From G963923955 sp963923955 (GTDB taxonomy: Bacteria; Pseudomonadota; Gammaproteobacteria; Eutrophobiales; Eutrophobiaceae): a stretch of 64,000 bases of DNA. Numbering within the stretch: position 1 is the stretch's first letter; each line of letters opens with the position of its first letter. Shown here piece by piece: positions 27,400 to 36,779 of this stretch. The translations under genes were made by a program, and so were the position numbers. The DNA lies in contig OZ000552.1 of assembly GCA_963923955.1 (NCBI GenBank), forward strand, positions 248,001 to 312,000, in the 5' to 3' direction. The notes below the pieces were generated by a model that made no database searches, was not told the origin of the DNA, and saw only the letters and a program-made list of their open reading frames with translations.

Positions 27400-29499
27400 A
27401 TGTCAGAAGTAGTCAGTTACGAACGAATTGATCGTATCGTCGTGATAACGATTGACAACCCCCCCGTGAACGCAATGGGCCACGCAGCCCGCCGCGGGCT
27501 TTGTGCGGCGGTGGCGCAGTTTAATACTGATGCGAACGCCCGGATAGCGGTGTTGCTCTGCGCCGGGCGCACCTTTATCGCCGGCGCGGACATTAGCGAA
27601 TTTGACCAGCCGCCCCTTGCGCCGTGGTTGCCGGAGGTGGTGCAGACGCTGGAGGCCAGCCCCAAACCCATCGTGGCCGCCATTCACGGCACGGCCTTAG
27701 GCGGCGGCCTGGAGGTGGCGATGGGTTGCCATTATCGCTGCGCGGTGGCCGCGGCCAAGGTGGGCCTGCCGGAGGTGGCATTAGGATTGTTGCCCGGGGC
27801 AACAGGCACCCAGCGCCTGCCGCGTCTGGCCGGTGTCGGAAAAGCGCTGGACATGATGCTCTCCGGCAAGCCGGTGTCGGCAGGGGAGGCGCACGAGCAT
27901 GGCATCATCGATGAAATCATCGCCGGTGAGCTGCGGGAAGGTGCCATCGCCTATGCCGAGCGTCTTCTTGAACAAGACGCACCGCCGCGCCGGGTGAGCC
28001 AGCTTCGCGTTGACAAGGCGGACCTAGATGCAGAATTTTTCAGCGACTACCGCCAGCAGATCGCCCGCCAGGCGCGCGGCTTTTTTGCGCCGCAGCAGAT
28101 CATACAATGCGTGGAGGCGGCGGTCGAACTGCCCTATGAGGAGGCATTGGCCGTTGAGCGGGAGCGGTTCACGGCCTGCCGCGAGTCCGGCCATTCGCGC
28201 GCCCAGCGCCATCTGTTCTTCGCCGAGCGCGCGGCGGCGAAGATCCCGGATGTGCCGAAAGACTCGCCGCTGCGGGCGATCAACAAGGTGGCGGTCATCG
28301 GCGCCGGCACTATGGGCGGCGGCATCGCCATGAACCTGGTCAACGCCGGCCTGCCGGTGACCCTGCTGGAGACGGACGAGGCGGGGCTGGAACGCGGCTT
28401 GGGAAGCATCCGCAGTCATTATGAGGCCGCGCTCAAAAAGGGGCGCATGACCCAGGCGCAGCTGGAAGAGCGCATGCGCCTGATCAATGCCGGTCTGGAT
28501 GACATTGCACTTGCCGATGCCGATCTGGTCATCGAGGCGGTGTTTGAAAACATGGCGATCAAAAAGCAGGTCTTCGAAAGGCTCGATGCCGTCTGCAAGC
28601 CGGGGGCGATCCTGGCGAGCAATACTTCCAGCCTGGATGTGAACGCCATCGCGGCCGCCACCAGGCGCGCCGAGGATGTCATCGGCCTGCACTTTTTTGC
28701 TCCGGCCAATGTCATGCCGCTGCTAGAGATCGTCAGGGCGACACACACCGCGCCGGAGGTGATTGCCACCGCCATGGCGCTGGCGAAGACGCTGCGCAAG
28801 ACTGCCGTGCTGGTGGGGGTTTGCTATGGCTTTGTCGGCAACCGCATGTTCTTTCCCTATATTCGCGAGGCGCAGATGCTGCTGCTCGAAGGCGTGTCGG
28901 CGGCGCGCATCGATCAGGTGGCCTATGACTGGGGCATGGCGATGGGGCCGCATGCCGTGTCGGATCTGTCCGGGCTGGATGTGTTCTACAAGTTATACGA
29001 GGAGTGGGAAGACAAGCCCGATGACCCGGCCTACTTTCGTATGGGCATTGAGTTGTACAAACAGGGGCGCTATGGGCAGAAGAGCGGCGCCGGTATTTAT
29101 CAATACGACGGGCGCACGCCGCTGCCGGACCCGGCGGTGGCGGAACTGGCCGCCCGCCTGGCCGAAGAGTTGGACATCGCGCCGCGGGAAATCAGCGATG
29201 AGGAGATCATCGAGCGTTTGTTTTATCCCATGATCAACGAAGGCGCGCGCATCTTAGAAGAGGGCATCGCCCTGCGCCCGGGGGATATCGATGTGGTATT
29301 TGCCAACGGCTACGGCATGCCGCGCTACCGCGGCGGGCCGATGTTTTACGCGGATGCGCTGGGGCTGAAAACCGTGCATGCCGGCATCTGTAAATATCGA
29401 GAACGCTATGGCGAGCGCTACTGGACACCGGCACCCTTGCTGGAAAAATTAGCGCAGGCGGGGAGTACCTTTGCCGACTGGCAGGCCGCGCAGCAGTGA
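27400..29499 (+). CDS. Bifunctional enoyl-CoA hydratase / 3-hydroxyacyl-CoA dehydrogenase
   Basis: A 699-residue beta-oxidation enzyme. The N-terminal crotonase domain (1-180) has GTALGGGLEVAMG and GLPEVALGLLPGATGTQRLPR with the two catalytic Glu. The NAD-binding domain begins at about 295 (VIGAGTMGGGIAMNL), with VIEAVFENMAIKKQVF and GLHFFAPANVMPLLEIV (catalytic His). C-terminal 3HCDH repeats end near residue 690. The length matches the FadB/FadJ and peroxisomal bifunctional family. No thiolase gene follows. Confidence 0.92.
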   Translation: MSEVVSYERIDRIVVITIDNPPVNAMGHAARRGLCAAVAQFNTDANARIAVLLCAGRTFIAGADISEFDQPPLAPWLPEVVQTLEASPKPIVAAIHGTALGGGLEVAMGCHYRCAVAAAKVGLPEVALGLLPGATGTQRLPRLAGVGKALDMMLSGKPVSAGEAHEHGIIDEIIAGELREGAIAYAERLLEQDAPPRRVSQLRVDKADLDAEFFSDYRQQIARQARGFFAPQQIIQCVEAAVELPYEEALAVERERFTACRESGHSRAQRHLFFAERAAAKIPDVPKDSPLRAINKVAVIGAGTMGGGIAMNLVNAGLPVTLLETDEAGLERGLGSIRSHYEAALKKGRMTQAQLEERMRLINAGLDDIALADADLVIEAVFENMAIKKQVFERLDAVCKPGAILASNTSSLDVNAIAAATRRAEDVIGLHFFAPANVMPLLEIVRATHTAPEVIATAMALAKTLRKTAVLVGVCYGFVGNRMFFPYIREAQMLLLEGVSAARIDQVAYDWGMAMGPHAVSDLSGLDVFYKLYEEWEDKPDDPAYFRMGIELYKQGRYGQKSGAGIYQYDGRTPLPDPAVAELAARLAEELDIAPREISDEEIIERLFYPMINEGARILEEGIALRPGDIDVVFANGYGMPRYRGGPMFYADALGLKTVHAGICKYRERYGERYWTPAPLLEKLAQAGSTFADWQAAQQ

Positions 29500-29542
29500 T
29501 CATCGGGCGAGAAATGCAGCAACGGCAAGGCAAGCCGAGATC

Positions 29543-30517
29543 ATGAAGCAGGGCACGACAACAAGCCGTGAGGCCACCTTCGCCGAGTTCTGCCGTAAGC
29601 ATGACCCGGTGCTGATCTTCAGCGCCGGCAAGAATGGCTCTACTTCTTTGCATAGTGCCTTGTCTGGCTATTATCCCGGCCGGGTGGTCCGGCTGCAGCG
29701 ATTGCCGTTGACCTATGGCAATGAGAAACTCAAGCATCTGGGCGGGCACAAGCCTTCTGATTTTCTCGATTACCTGTTGCCACGTTATGTCCACGCAACC
29801 TCGCCCCCCCCCCCCGCAAGCATGGACGCGGCGACCAGCAGACTGAAGATCATCACGCCGATCAGAGAGCCGATTGGCCGCGATGTCGCGATCTTTTATC
29901 AAGCAAGGTTGTCGCTTTGGTTGGGTGCGCCTTCCATTAAGCGCCATCCCTTAAAAAGATACCTGATAACCCGCCTGTCGCCAGCACTTAAATCACGCAT
30001 CAGAAAACGCCTGGCCAAATTGACGCCACGATTATCAGGGCGCTTGCTCAACGAGTATATTTATAAAGACAAGCATATCAAGCAGTTACAAGGCCTAAGC
30101 CCACAGCAATTACGAGAGATATTCTTGGAGTATTCTTCGAAGACTTCTTGCATACACTGGTTTGATCGATACGTAAAAAAGCATCTGTCCCTGGATGTCT
30201 ATGAGAAGCCTTTCCCGGCAACGCAGGTGGCCTATTATCGCTTCCATCAAGCCGATATGATGGTCATGGAATACAGCCTGGATAATGCGACGAAGACGCA
30301 GCGGGTGAAGGATTTTCTTGGGATTGATGAACTAACAATAGGCCATCACAACGTCACCGCTGAGAAGCTGAAAGCGCTGGCGGATTCTTATGAACTGTTC
30401 AAAAACGAAGTGAAGTTTCCCAAGTGGTATTTGGACAAAATGCTATCCTCACAATTCTTCCGCCACTTCTACACCAAAGAGGATGAAGAGCGACTGCGGC
30501 AGCAGTGGGCGGAGTAG
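29543..30517 (+). CDS. Sulfotransferase-like protein with a C12 tract
   Basis: A 324-residue protein. SAGKNGSTSLHSAL near residue 27 resembles the PAPS 5'-phosphosulfate loop, and ITPIREPIGRDVAIFYQ resembles the 3'-phosphate region of sulfotransferases; it may instead belong to capsular-polysaccharide synthesis proteins of the same fold. The start at 29543 is chosen because the upstream in-frame extension overlaps the preceding gene. Twelve consecutive C at 29804-29815 encode four prolines inside the frame. The frame is presently open; a change of one base would truncate it. Confidence 0.65.
   Translation: MKQGTTTSREATFAEFCRKHDPVLIFSAGKNGSTSLHSALSGYYPGRVVRLQRLPLTYGNEKLKHLGGHKPSDFLDYLLPRYVHATSPPPPASMDAATSRLKIITPIREPIGRDVAIFYQARLSLWLGAPSIKRHPLKRYLITRLSPALKSRIRKRLAKLTPRLSGRLLNEYIYKDKHIKQLQGLSPQQLREIFLEYSSKTSCIHWFDRYVKKHLSLDVYEKPFPATQVAYYRFHQADMMVMEYSLDNATKTQRVKDFLGIDELTIGHHNVTAEKLKALADSYELFKNEVKFPKWYLDKMLSSQFFRHFYTKEDEERLRQQWAE
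29804..29815 (+). repeat. Homopolymeric C12 tract inside a coding sequence
   Basis: Twelve C in a row directly after TCG, encoding four Pro, followed by GCA. Tracts of this length are known to slip during replication and switch genes on and off in other bacteria. The reading frame is intact as given. Confidence 0.8.
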
Positions 30518-30596
30518 GGCGATTCCCGATTGCTCTGCTAAAACCCTTGTTCAATACGTGATAGCATAGCGCGCATGATTAAAGAGTGTTCGTGAG

Positions 30597-30680
30597 ATGG
30601 TCAGTTGGCTGCCCTGCCAGAGCGACGTGCTGGCCGACCTGCCTGCGCGGCGACAGGCGGCTAAGGATGCATGGGCATGA
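30597..30680 (+). CDS. Short upstream frame overlapping the methyltransferase start
   Basis: A 27-codon frame beginning MVSWLPCQSDVLADLPARR and ending in a TGA at 30678-30680. The methyltransferase ATG at 30671 lies inside it, in another frame, so the two overlap by 10 bases. It may be a leader peptide, a remnant, or chance. No ribosome site is strong. Confidence 0.25.
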   Translation: MVSWLPCQSDVLADLPARRQAAKDAWA

Positions 30681-31993
30681 GTTCGTCTAACTCCGATTCC
30701 AATTTCGCCAGCGGCACGATCTGGACGGGTGATAACCTGCCTATCCTGCGCGGCATGAACGCGGCCTGCGTGGATTTGATCTACCTCGATCCGCCGTTTA
30801 ATTCCAACCGCACCTATGAGGCGCCCATCGGTTCCAAGGCGGCCGGTGCGGCCTTCAAGGACGCCTGGACGCTGGATGACGTGGATGTGTATGAGCATGG
30901 CGAGTTGGCCGCGCGCAACCCGGCGGTCTATGCGGTGATCGATGCCGCCCACCAGGCGCATGGCAAGTCCATGCAGTCCTACCTGATCTTCATGGCTGTG
31001 CGCCTGATAGAAATGCGACGGGTGCTGAAAGACACGGGCAGTATCTACCTGCACTGCGACCCGACCGCCGGACACTATCTGAAATTGCTGATGGATGGCA
31101 TCTTCGGAGACGGGAACTTCCTGAATGAAATTATCTGGCACTACGGCAAATACACTAATGCTGCAAACCATTTTCAAAAAAATCATGACACCGTATTGGT
31201 TTATTGCAAAAAGAAAGGTATTCATTTATTCAACAAACAATTCAAAGAAGGTGCTGAAAGCACTCAAATTGACTACGAGAGAGGGTACAGAAGGCACAAG
31301 CCTGGAGGTGTTCCTCAATTACTGGTTTATGACAAAAATAAAGCTGCGGAAGCGATACGAGAAGCTGAACTTGATGGGCGTAAAATTGTATACAGGAAAG
31401 GAAAAACAAAAGTTGCTCTTTCAGATGTTTGGAAATTACCAATAATCGGTTCTACTTCAAAAGAGCGCACCGGCTACCCCACGCAAAAGCCGCTTGCCTT
31501 ACTGGAACGCGTCATCAAGGCATCGTCCAATCCGGGCGACATGGTGCTGGATCCCTTTTGCGGTTGTGCCACCACGCTGGTGGCCGCCGACCGCTTGCAG
31601 CGCGAATGGGCCGGGATTGACTTATCGCCCTTGGCGATAAAACTGGTGAATGAGCGCATCGCTCATGACCGGACTGAGAAAAAAGACCTGCCCATGGTCG
31701 GCGGCGGCCTGCTCAAGGCCATCGCCCTGGATGAACCACCCAAGCGCACAGATCTTGGCGAGTTGCCCAACTACCGTACCCATCGGCACCGATTGTACGG
31801 CGAGCAGGAAGGATTCTGCGCCGGCTGCAAGATACACTTTCCCTTCAAGGTCATGGAGGTGGATCACATCCTGCCGGAGTCAAAGGGCGGCAGCGCGCAT
31901 CCCGACAACCTGCAACTGCTGTGTTCGCACTGCAACCGCAGCAAGGGGGACAAGACAATGGCGGAATGGACGGCGGGGAAGGCGGCGCAGTAA
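30671..31993 (+). CDS. DNA methyltransferase fused to an HNH nuclease domain
   Basis: A 440-residue two-part protein. The methyltransferase part has LIYLDPPFNSNRTYE (catalytic DPPF) near residue 37 and LDPFCGCATTLVAADR (SAM site) near residue 293, the beta-class order. The C-terminal part (about 375-435) reads CAGCKIHFPFKVMEVDHI ... NLQLLCSHCNRSKGDK, an HNH fold with two CxxC zinc pairs. Bases about 31130-31450, encoding residues 155-260 between the two motifs, are much richer in A and T than the rest of the gene. That segment is the likely target recognition domain. No separate nuclease gene adjoins. Confidence 0.85.
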   Translation: MGMSSSNSDSNFASGTIWTGDNLPILRGMNAACVDLIYLDPPFNSNRTYEAPIGSKAAGAAFKDAWTLDDVDVYEHGELAARNPAVYAVIDAAHQAHGKSMQSYLIFMAVRLIEMRRVLKDTGSIYLHCDPTAGHYLKLLMDGIFGDGNFLNEIIWHYGKYTNAANHFQKNHDTVLVYCKKKGIHLFNKQFKEGAESTQIDYERGYRRHKPGGVPQLLVYDKNKAAEAIREAELDGRKIVYRKGKTKVALSDVWKLPIIGSTSKERTGYPTQKPLALLERVIKASSNPGDMVLDPFCGCATTLVAADRLQREWAGIDLSPLAIKLVNERIAHDRTEKKDLPMVGGGLLKAIALDEPPKRTDLGELPNYRTHRHRLYGEQEGFCAGCKIHFPFKVMEVDHILPESKGGSAHPDNLQLLCSHCNRSKGDKTMAEWTAGKAAQ

Positions 31994-32127
31994 GACGGGA
32001 GCTTCGGAGCATAGGCCCGGATAAAAGTCGCGGCGCTGTTATGAATTTCCTCTATACTTAAAGGGACTCTTATAAAATAAATCAAGCGTTTCCTTGAGAA
32101 GTTAGGTTCGTTGTTAAGGAGGATTTT

Positions 32128-34632
32128 ATGAGTGGTGTGACTGTTTTTATTATTCTTGCCGTGGGGGTGGTGGCCCTGGCATATAAGCGCGCGAGGCTCA
32201 AGACGGCGGCGATGGCCTCTGCGGGCTTGTTTGTTTTCTATTTTTTATTCGGCTCCGATGTGCTGTTCTGGGAACTGCTGCTGTTCGTAAGCACCTTGTT
32301 CCTGACGCTGCTGAGCATGGATGACTTTCGAAAGACTTGGGTCAGCAGGCCCTTGTTCAATTTTTACAAACGTGCCTTGCCGCCGATCTCGGCAACAGAG
32401 CGTGAGGCCATTGATGCCGGCACGGTCTGGTGGGAAGGCGAGTTGTTCACCGGTAAGCCGAACTGGAAAAAACTGCTGGGCAGCGGCCGGCCTGAATTAA
32501 CGGATGAGGATCAGGCCTTTCTTGCCGGGCCGGTGGAAGCGCTTTGCGAGATGGTTGATCCCTGGGCGCTGCATTTCAGCGCGGCGGATCTTCCGGACAA
32601 TATACTGGCACATATCAAGCAACACAGATTGCTCGGCATGATTATCCCCAAGCAATACGGCGGCCTGGAACTCTCCGCCGTGGCCCAAGCCGCGGTGATG
32701 ACCAGAGTCTATGGCCTGGGCGGCATCGTCGGTAATTTTATCGGCGTGCCGAATTCCTTGGGCCCCGGTGAGCTATTGGTCAAATACGGCACCGCTGCGC
32801 AAAAGGAGCACTACCTGCCGAGACTGGCGCGCAGCGAGGAGATCCCCTGTTTCGCCCTGACCGCGCCACTGGCCGGTTCGGACGCCGGCGCCATTCCCGA
32901 CACCGGCGTTGTCTGCAAGGGGCAATGGGAAGGACAAGAGATCATCGGCATGCGCCTGAATTTTGACAAGCGTTATATCACGCTTGCGCCGGTCGCGACC
33001 CTGGTTGGCCTCGCCTTTCGCTTGCACGATCCGGAACATCTGATCGGCGAGACGGATGACTATGGCATCACCTGTGCCCTGATACCCAGAGACACCAAAG
33101 GACTCGACATCGGCAAGCGGCATCTGCCCATTGGCGATCCCTTTATGAACGGCCCGGTGCGCGGCCAAGATCTCTTCGTGCCATTAGATACCATCATCGG
33201 CGGCAAGGAAATGGCAGGCAAGGGCTGGCGCATGCTGGTGAATTGCCTATCCACCGGCCGCGTGATCAGCTTGCCGTCTGCGGCGAATGCCATTGCCCAA
33301 AATGCGCTGGCGGCGACCAGTGCTTACGCACGTATTCGGCAGCAGTTCGGCCTGCCGATCGGCGAGTTCGAGGGCATACAAAAGCCGCTGGCGCGCATAG
33401 CCGGGCTGACCTACATCATCAACGCCGGCCTCATGCACACCGCGCAGGCGGTGGCCGTTGGTGCCAAGCCATCGGTGCCCTCATCCATACTCAAGTATCA
33501 TTGTACCGAGATGGCGCGCCAGGTGTTGATGGATGCGATGGACATCAACGCCGGCAAGACCGTGGTCAAGGGGCCGAAGAATTACTTAGCCGCCGCCTAT
33601 GAATCGATGCCGGTCGCCATCACTGTGGAGGGCGCGAATATCATGACGCGTAACCTTATGATCTTCGGCCAGGGCGCGATCCGCAGTCATCCCTTCATCC
33701 TAAGAGAAATGGCACTGGCTGAACACAAAGATGAAAAAAGGGCGGCGGCAGAGTTTGATGCGCTGCTGTTTGAGCATATCGGTTTCACCAACGCCAACGC
33801 TGCGCGCGCATTGGTATTCGGCCTGAGCGCCTCTCGCCTTGCCGAGGCGCCTGCCAACTCGCCGCTGCAACGTTATTACCAACACCTGACGCGGCTGAGT
33901 GCGGCCTTTGCCATGCTTGCCGATGTGTCCATGCTGATCATGCAGGCCTCTTTGAAACGCAAGGAAATGATCTCAGCGAGACTCGGCGATCTCTTGAGTA
34001 ATCTGTATCTGGCAAGCCTGGTGTTAAAGCAGCATGAGGATCAGGGCTGCCCGCCGACGGATGAACCGGTAGTTGAATGGGCCTGCCGCTATCTGTTGCA
34101 CCGCTATCAGCAGGCCATGCACGAGATACTGCAAAATTTTCCGAATAGGGTCCTGGCCTTGAAACTACGGCTGCTTGTCTTTCCATTAGGCCGACATTTT
34201 AACGCACCGGCGGATGCGCTAGAGAGGAAAATTGCAGCGCTGGTATTACACGACACGGCAACACGGCGGCGCATGACCGCGGGCATTTTCTCTGCCCTAT
34301 CGCCATACAATCCAATCGGCGCCTTGAATGAGGCCATGGTCATGGCCGATACCCTCGCGCCTTTGGAGGCCAGGCTGAAAGCTGCCGTTAAGGAAGGGAA
34401 GATTCCATCTTTGCTGGGCATGGCATTGATCAATGCCGCTGAGGAAGCCGGCGTCATCAATAAGGATGAAGCCGCGCAGCTGCGCGACTATGACCGCAAG
34501 ATCATGGACATCATTCATGTTGATGAATTTGACCATGATGCCTTTAGCCGCAGGCAGGCTGTTAAGAAGACGATCAGAAAAAAGGCGGCCAGAAAAAAGA
34601 CAACGAAGAAGACAGGCGTAGCGGCGGTTTAG
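32128..34632 (+). CDS. fadE: Long-chain acyl-CoA dehydrogenase FadE
   Basis: An 834-residue flavoprotein doing the first oxidation of fatty-acid beta-oxidation. Two or three hydrophobic helices at the N-terminus (residues about 1-65) precede the ACAD domain, as in FadE. Family parts include GMIIPKQYGGLELSAVAQ, IPCFALTAPLAGSDAGA and GGKEMAGKGWRMLVNCLSTGR. The C-terminal 27 residues form an unusual lysine/arginine tail (KKTIRKKAARKKTTKKT). AAGGAGG precedes the ATG. It is near the bifunctional hydratase/dehydrogenase gene. Confidence 0.9.
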   Translation: MSGVTVFIILAVGVVALAYKRARLKTAAMASAGLFVFYFLFGSDVLFWELLLFVSTLFLTLLSMDDFRKTWVSRPLFNFYKRALPPISATEREAIDAGTVWWEGELFTGKPNWKKLLGSGRPELTDEDQAFLAGPVEALCEMVDPWALHFSAADLPDNILAHIKQHRLLGMIIPKQYGGLELSAVAQAAVMTRVYGLGGIVGNFIGVPNSLGPGELLVKYGTAAQKEHYLPRLARSEEIPCFALTAPLAGSDAGAIPDTGVVCKGQWEGQEIIGMRLNFDKRYITLAPVATLVGLAFRLHDPEHLIGETDDYGITCALIPRDTKGLDIGKRHLPIGDPFMNGPVRGQDLFVPLDTIIGGKEMAGKGWRMLVNCLSTGRVISLPSAANAIAQNALAATSAYARIRQQFGLPIGEFEGIQKPLARIAGLTYIINAGLMHTAQAVAVGAKPSVPSSILKYHCTEMARQVLMDAMDINAGKTVVKGPKNYLAAAYESMPVAITVEGANIMTRNLMIFGQGAIRSHPFILREMALAEHKDEKRAAAEFDALLFEHIGFTNANAARALVFGLSASRLAEAPANSPLQRYYQHLTRLSAAFAMLADVSMLIMQASLKRKEMISARLGDLLSNLYLASLVLKQHEDQGCPPTDEPVVEWACRYLLHRYQQAMHEILQNFPNRVLALKLRLLVFPLGRHFNAPADALERKIAALVLHDTATRRRMTAGIFSALSPYNPIGALNEAMVMADTLAPLEARLKAAVKEGKIPSLLGMALINAAEEAGVINKDEAAQLRDYDRKIMDIIHVDEFDHDAFSRRQAVKKTIRKKAARKKTTKKTGVAAV

Positions 34633-34694
34633 CGAGCGCTGATAAATGTTCTTAAAGTTATGGCAGGCAACCACGAAAGCAAATACCCATTGCC

Positions 34695-35486
34695 ATGCCT
34701 GATCAAGAACACATACAGGACTATCTGGATTTTGCCATCGGCCTGACGGCAGAGGCCGGCCGCATTGCCTTGCACTATTTTCGTCAACCCATCCAGGTGA
34801 GCAACAAAGCAAGCGGTGCGCTGTTTGATCCGGTAACTGCAGCCGATAAGGAGATCGAGGCCTATATTCGTTCACGCATCGGGGAGCGCTACCCGCAGCA
34901 TTCCATTATCGGCGAAGAGGGCGAGGACCGGATCGGCGCGGACAGCCTGAGCTGGTTTATCGACCCGATCGACGGCACCCGCGGCTTTGTCGCCGGCTCG
35001 CCGATGTGGGGCACCTTGATCGGTTTGGTGGACGGTGAAAAATGCCTGGTCGGCCTGATGCACCAGCCCTTTGTCGGCGAGACCTATATCGGCAGCGCCG
35101 CCGGTGCCTGGCTCATCAATGCACAAGGCAGGCGGCGGATACAGACCAGCGAGAAGGATCGACTGTCCGATGCCGTGCTGGCCTGCACGCATCTTTCCAT
35201 GTTTGCTCAAGGCGAGCGGGATGCCTTTGCCCGGGTTGCGGATGCCTGCCGCTTTTCCCGCTTCGGCACGGATTGTTATGGTTACGCCTTGCTGGCGCAT
35301 GGCCTTGTCGATATTGTTGTGGAGGCGGGGCTGGCTGCTTATGATATTGTGGCGATGATCCCCATCGTTGAGGCGGCGGGCGGGATCATAACTGACTGGC
35401 AGGGCGGGCCGGCACATCAAGGCGGCAGGATTGTCGCCGCGGCAAATTCCGCATTACACGAACAGGCCTTGAGCGAGCTTGCGTAA
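34695..35486 (+). CDS. hisN: Histidinol-phosphatase of the inositol-monophosphatase family (HisN-like)
   Basis: A 263-residue metal-dependent phosphatase. Metal-binding motifs are IIGEEGEDR, FIDPIDGTRGFVAG and GLAAYDIVAMIPIVEAAGG. The arrangement PVTAADKEIEAYIRSRI plus SPMWGTLIGLVDG is typical of the HisN group that hydrolyses histidinol phosphate. Substrate assignment within this superfamily is always less certain than the fold. It precedes the CDGSH gene by 17 bases. Confidence 0.82.
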   Translation: MPDQEHIQDYLDFAIGLTAEAGRIALHYFRQPIQVSNKASGALFDPVTAADKEIEAYIRSRIGERYPQHSIIGEEGEDRIGADSLSWFIDPIDGTRGFVAGSPMWGTLIGLVDGEKCLVGLMHQPFVGETYIGSAAGAWLINAQGRRRIQTSEKDRLSDAVLACTHLSMFAQGERDAFARVADACRFSRFGTDCYGYALLAHGLVDIVVEAGLAAYDIVAMIPIVEAAGGIITDWQGGPAHQGGRIVAAANSALHEQALSELA

Positions 35487-35503
35487 CTTTAAGGAGACAA
35501 AAA

Positions 35504-35749
35504 ATGGATAAACCCGTTGTGGCACAAAGAGCGCCCATTCCGGTACAGACAGAGGCAGGCAAATCCTATTGGTGGTGTGTCTGCGGCTTGAGCAAAGGGC
35601 AGCCCTTTTGCGATGGCTCTCACAAGGGCACCGGCTTTGCGCCCATGCAGTATGAGGCGGAGGCATCCGCGCGAAAATTCTTTTGCGCCTGCAAGGCAAC
35701 CGCCACGCAGCCCTTTTGTGACGGTACGCATAATAAGATAGAAGATTAG
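35504..35749 (+). CDS. Small protein with two CDGSH iron-sulfur motifs
   Basis: An 81-residue protein with tandem motifs: CVCGLSKGQPFCDGSH and CACKATATQPFCDGTH. Each CxCx(n)CDGxH holds a labile 2Fe-2S cluster in the NEET family. Bacterial members are thought to transfer clusters or electrons; the partner is unknown. A TAAGGAGAC ribosome site precedes the ATG. It is close to hisN and upstream of a DyP peroxidase. Confidence 0.92.
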   Translation: MDKPVVAQRAPIPVQTEAGKSYWWCVCGLSKGQPFCDGSHKGTGFAPMQYEAEASARKFFCACKATATQPFCDGTHNKIED

Positions 35750-35882
35750 GAAAGCTCTTAAGAAATGCTTGCATGCAGCGCAGCCTGCCCCTGCGGTATG
35801 CAGCGTTTATGGAAAGCGTAAGGATGATTAAACCAGAGCTTCCATAAGAAAATTAGATCTTATACGAGGTTAATAAAAAAAG

Positions 35883-36764
35883 ATGAACAATATCCAAGCC
35901 GGCATTCTCGCCCCCGTCCCCCGTCTGGCCAGGTATCTGAGTTTTTCCTTACGCACAGAGCCTTCGCCCGCGCATTGCCTACAGTCGCTAAACGACTCCG
36001 TTGATGTCAGCGAGGCGGTGATCGGCCTCGGCGCTTCATTGGTGCAGGCACTAGGCAAAGACATAGCGGGCCTGCATAATTTTCCCGGCCATAGCGGCCC
36101 CGGTCTGGATGTCCCTGCCACCCCCATGGCCTTGTGGTGCTGGTTGCGGGGCAGTGATCGCGGCGAGCTGGTGCATGACACCAGGGCTGTTGCACAAGCC
36201 CTGTCGCCCGCCTTTGCATTGGTCAAGGTCATTGATGCCTTTGAATATCGGGATGGTCGGGACTTGACCGGTTATGAAGACGGGACGGAAAACCCGCAGG
36301 GCGAGGAGGCGCTGGCGGCGGCCATCGTGAGCGGTCGCGGCGCGGGCCTTGACGGCTCATCCTTTGTCGCGGTCCAACAATGGGTGCATGATCTGGATCA
36401 CTTTCAGTCCCTGGATGAAACACAGCGCGATCATGTGATCGGGCGGCGCATCAGCGACAACGAAGAGATTGCAGATGCGCCAAAGTCCGCCCATGTAAAG
36501 CGCACCGCGCAGGAAGACTTTGCACCGCAGGCCTTTGTGTTACGCCGCTCCATGCCTTGGGCGGATGCGAGCGAGCAGGGCCTGGTGTTTGCCGCCTTTG
36601 GCAAATCCTTTGCTGCCTTTGCGGCCCTGCTTAACAGGATGCTCGGCAGGGATGATGGCATCGTCGATGCGCTGTTTCGCATATCACGGCCGGTAATGGG
36701 GAGCTATTTCTGGTGTCCGCCCGGCAAGGACGGCAGGCTGGATCTCAGCGCGCTGGGTTTATAA
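35883..36764 (+). CDS. Dye-decolourising (DyP-type) haem peroxidase
   Basis: A 293-residue peroxidase. The family motif GYEDGTENP (GxxDG) carries the distal Asp. AHVKRTA near residue 200 contains the likely proximal haem His, and the C-terminal FRISRPVMGSYFWCPP is characteristic. It belongs to the YfeX-like (class B) group without a secretion signal, so it probably acts in the cytosol or is loaded into an encapsulin. No encapsulin gene is present nearby. Fifteen bases separate it from the decarboxylase gene. Confidence 0.9.
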   Translation: MNNIQAGILAPVPRLARYLSFSLRTEPSPAHCLQSLNDSVDVSEAVIGLGASLVQALGKDIAGLHNFPGHSGPGLDVPATPMALWCWLRGSDRGELVHDTRAVAQALSPAFALVKVIDAFEYRDGRDLTGYEDGTENPQGEEALAAAIVSGRGAGLDGSSFVAVQQWVHDLDHFQSLDETQRDHVIGRRISDNEEIADAPKSAHVKRTAQEDFAPQAFVLRRSMPWADASEQGLVFAAFGKSFAAFAALLNRMLGRDDGIVDALFRISRPVMGSYFWCPPGKDGRLDLSALGL

Positions 36765-36779
36765 GACGAGGATCTTAAG

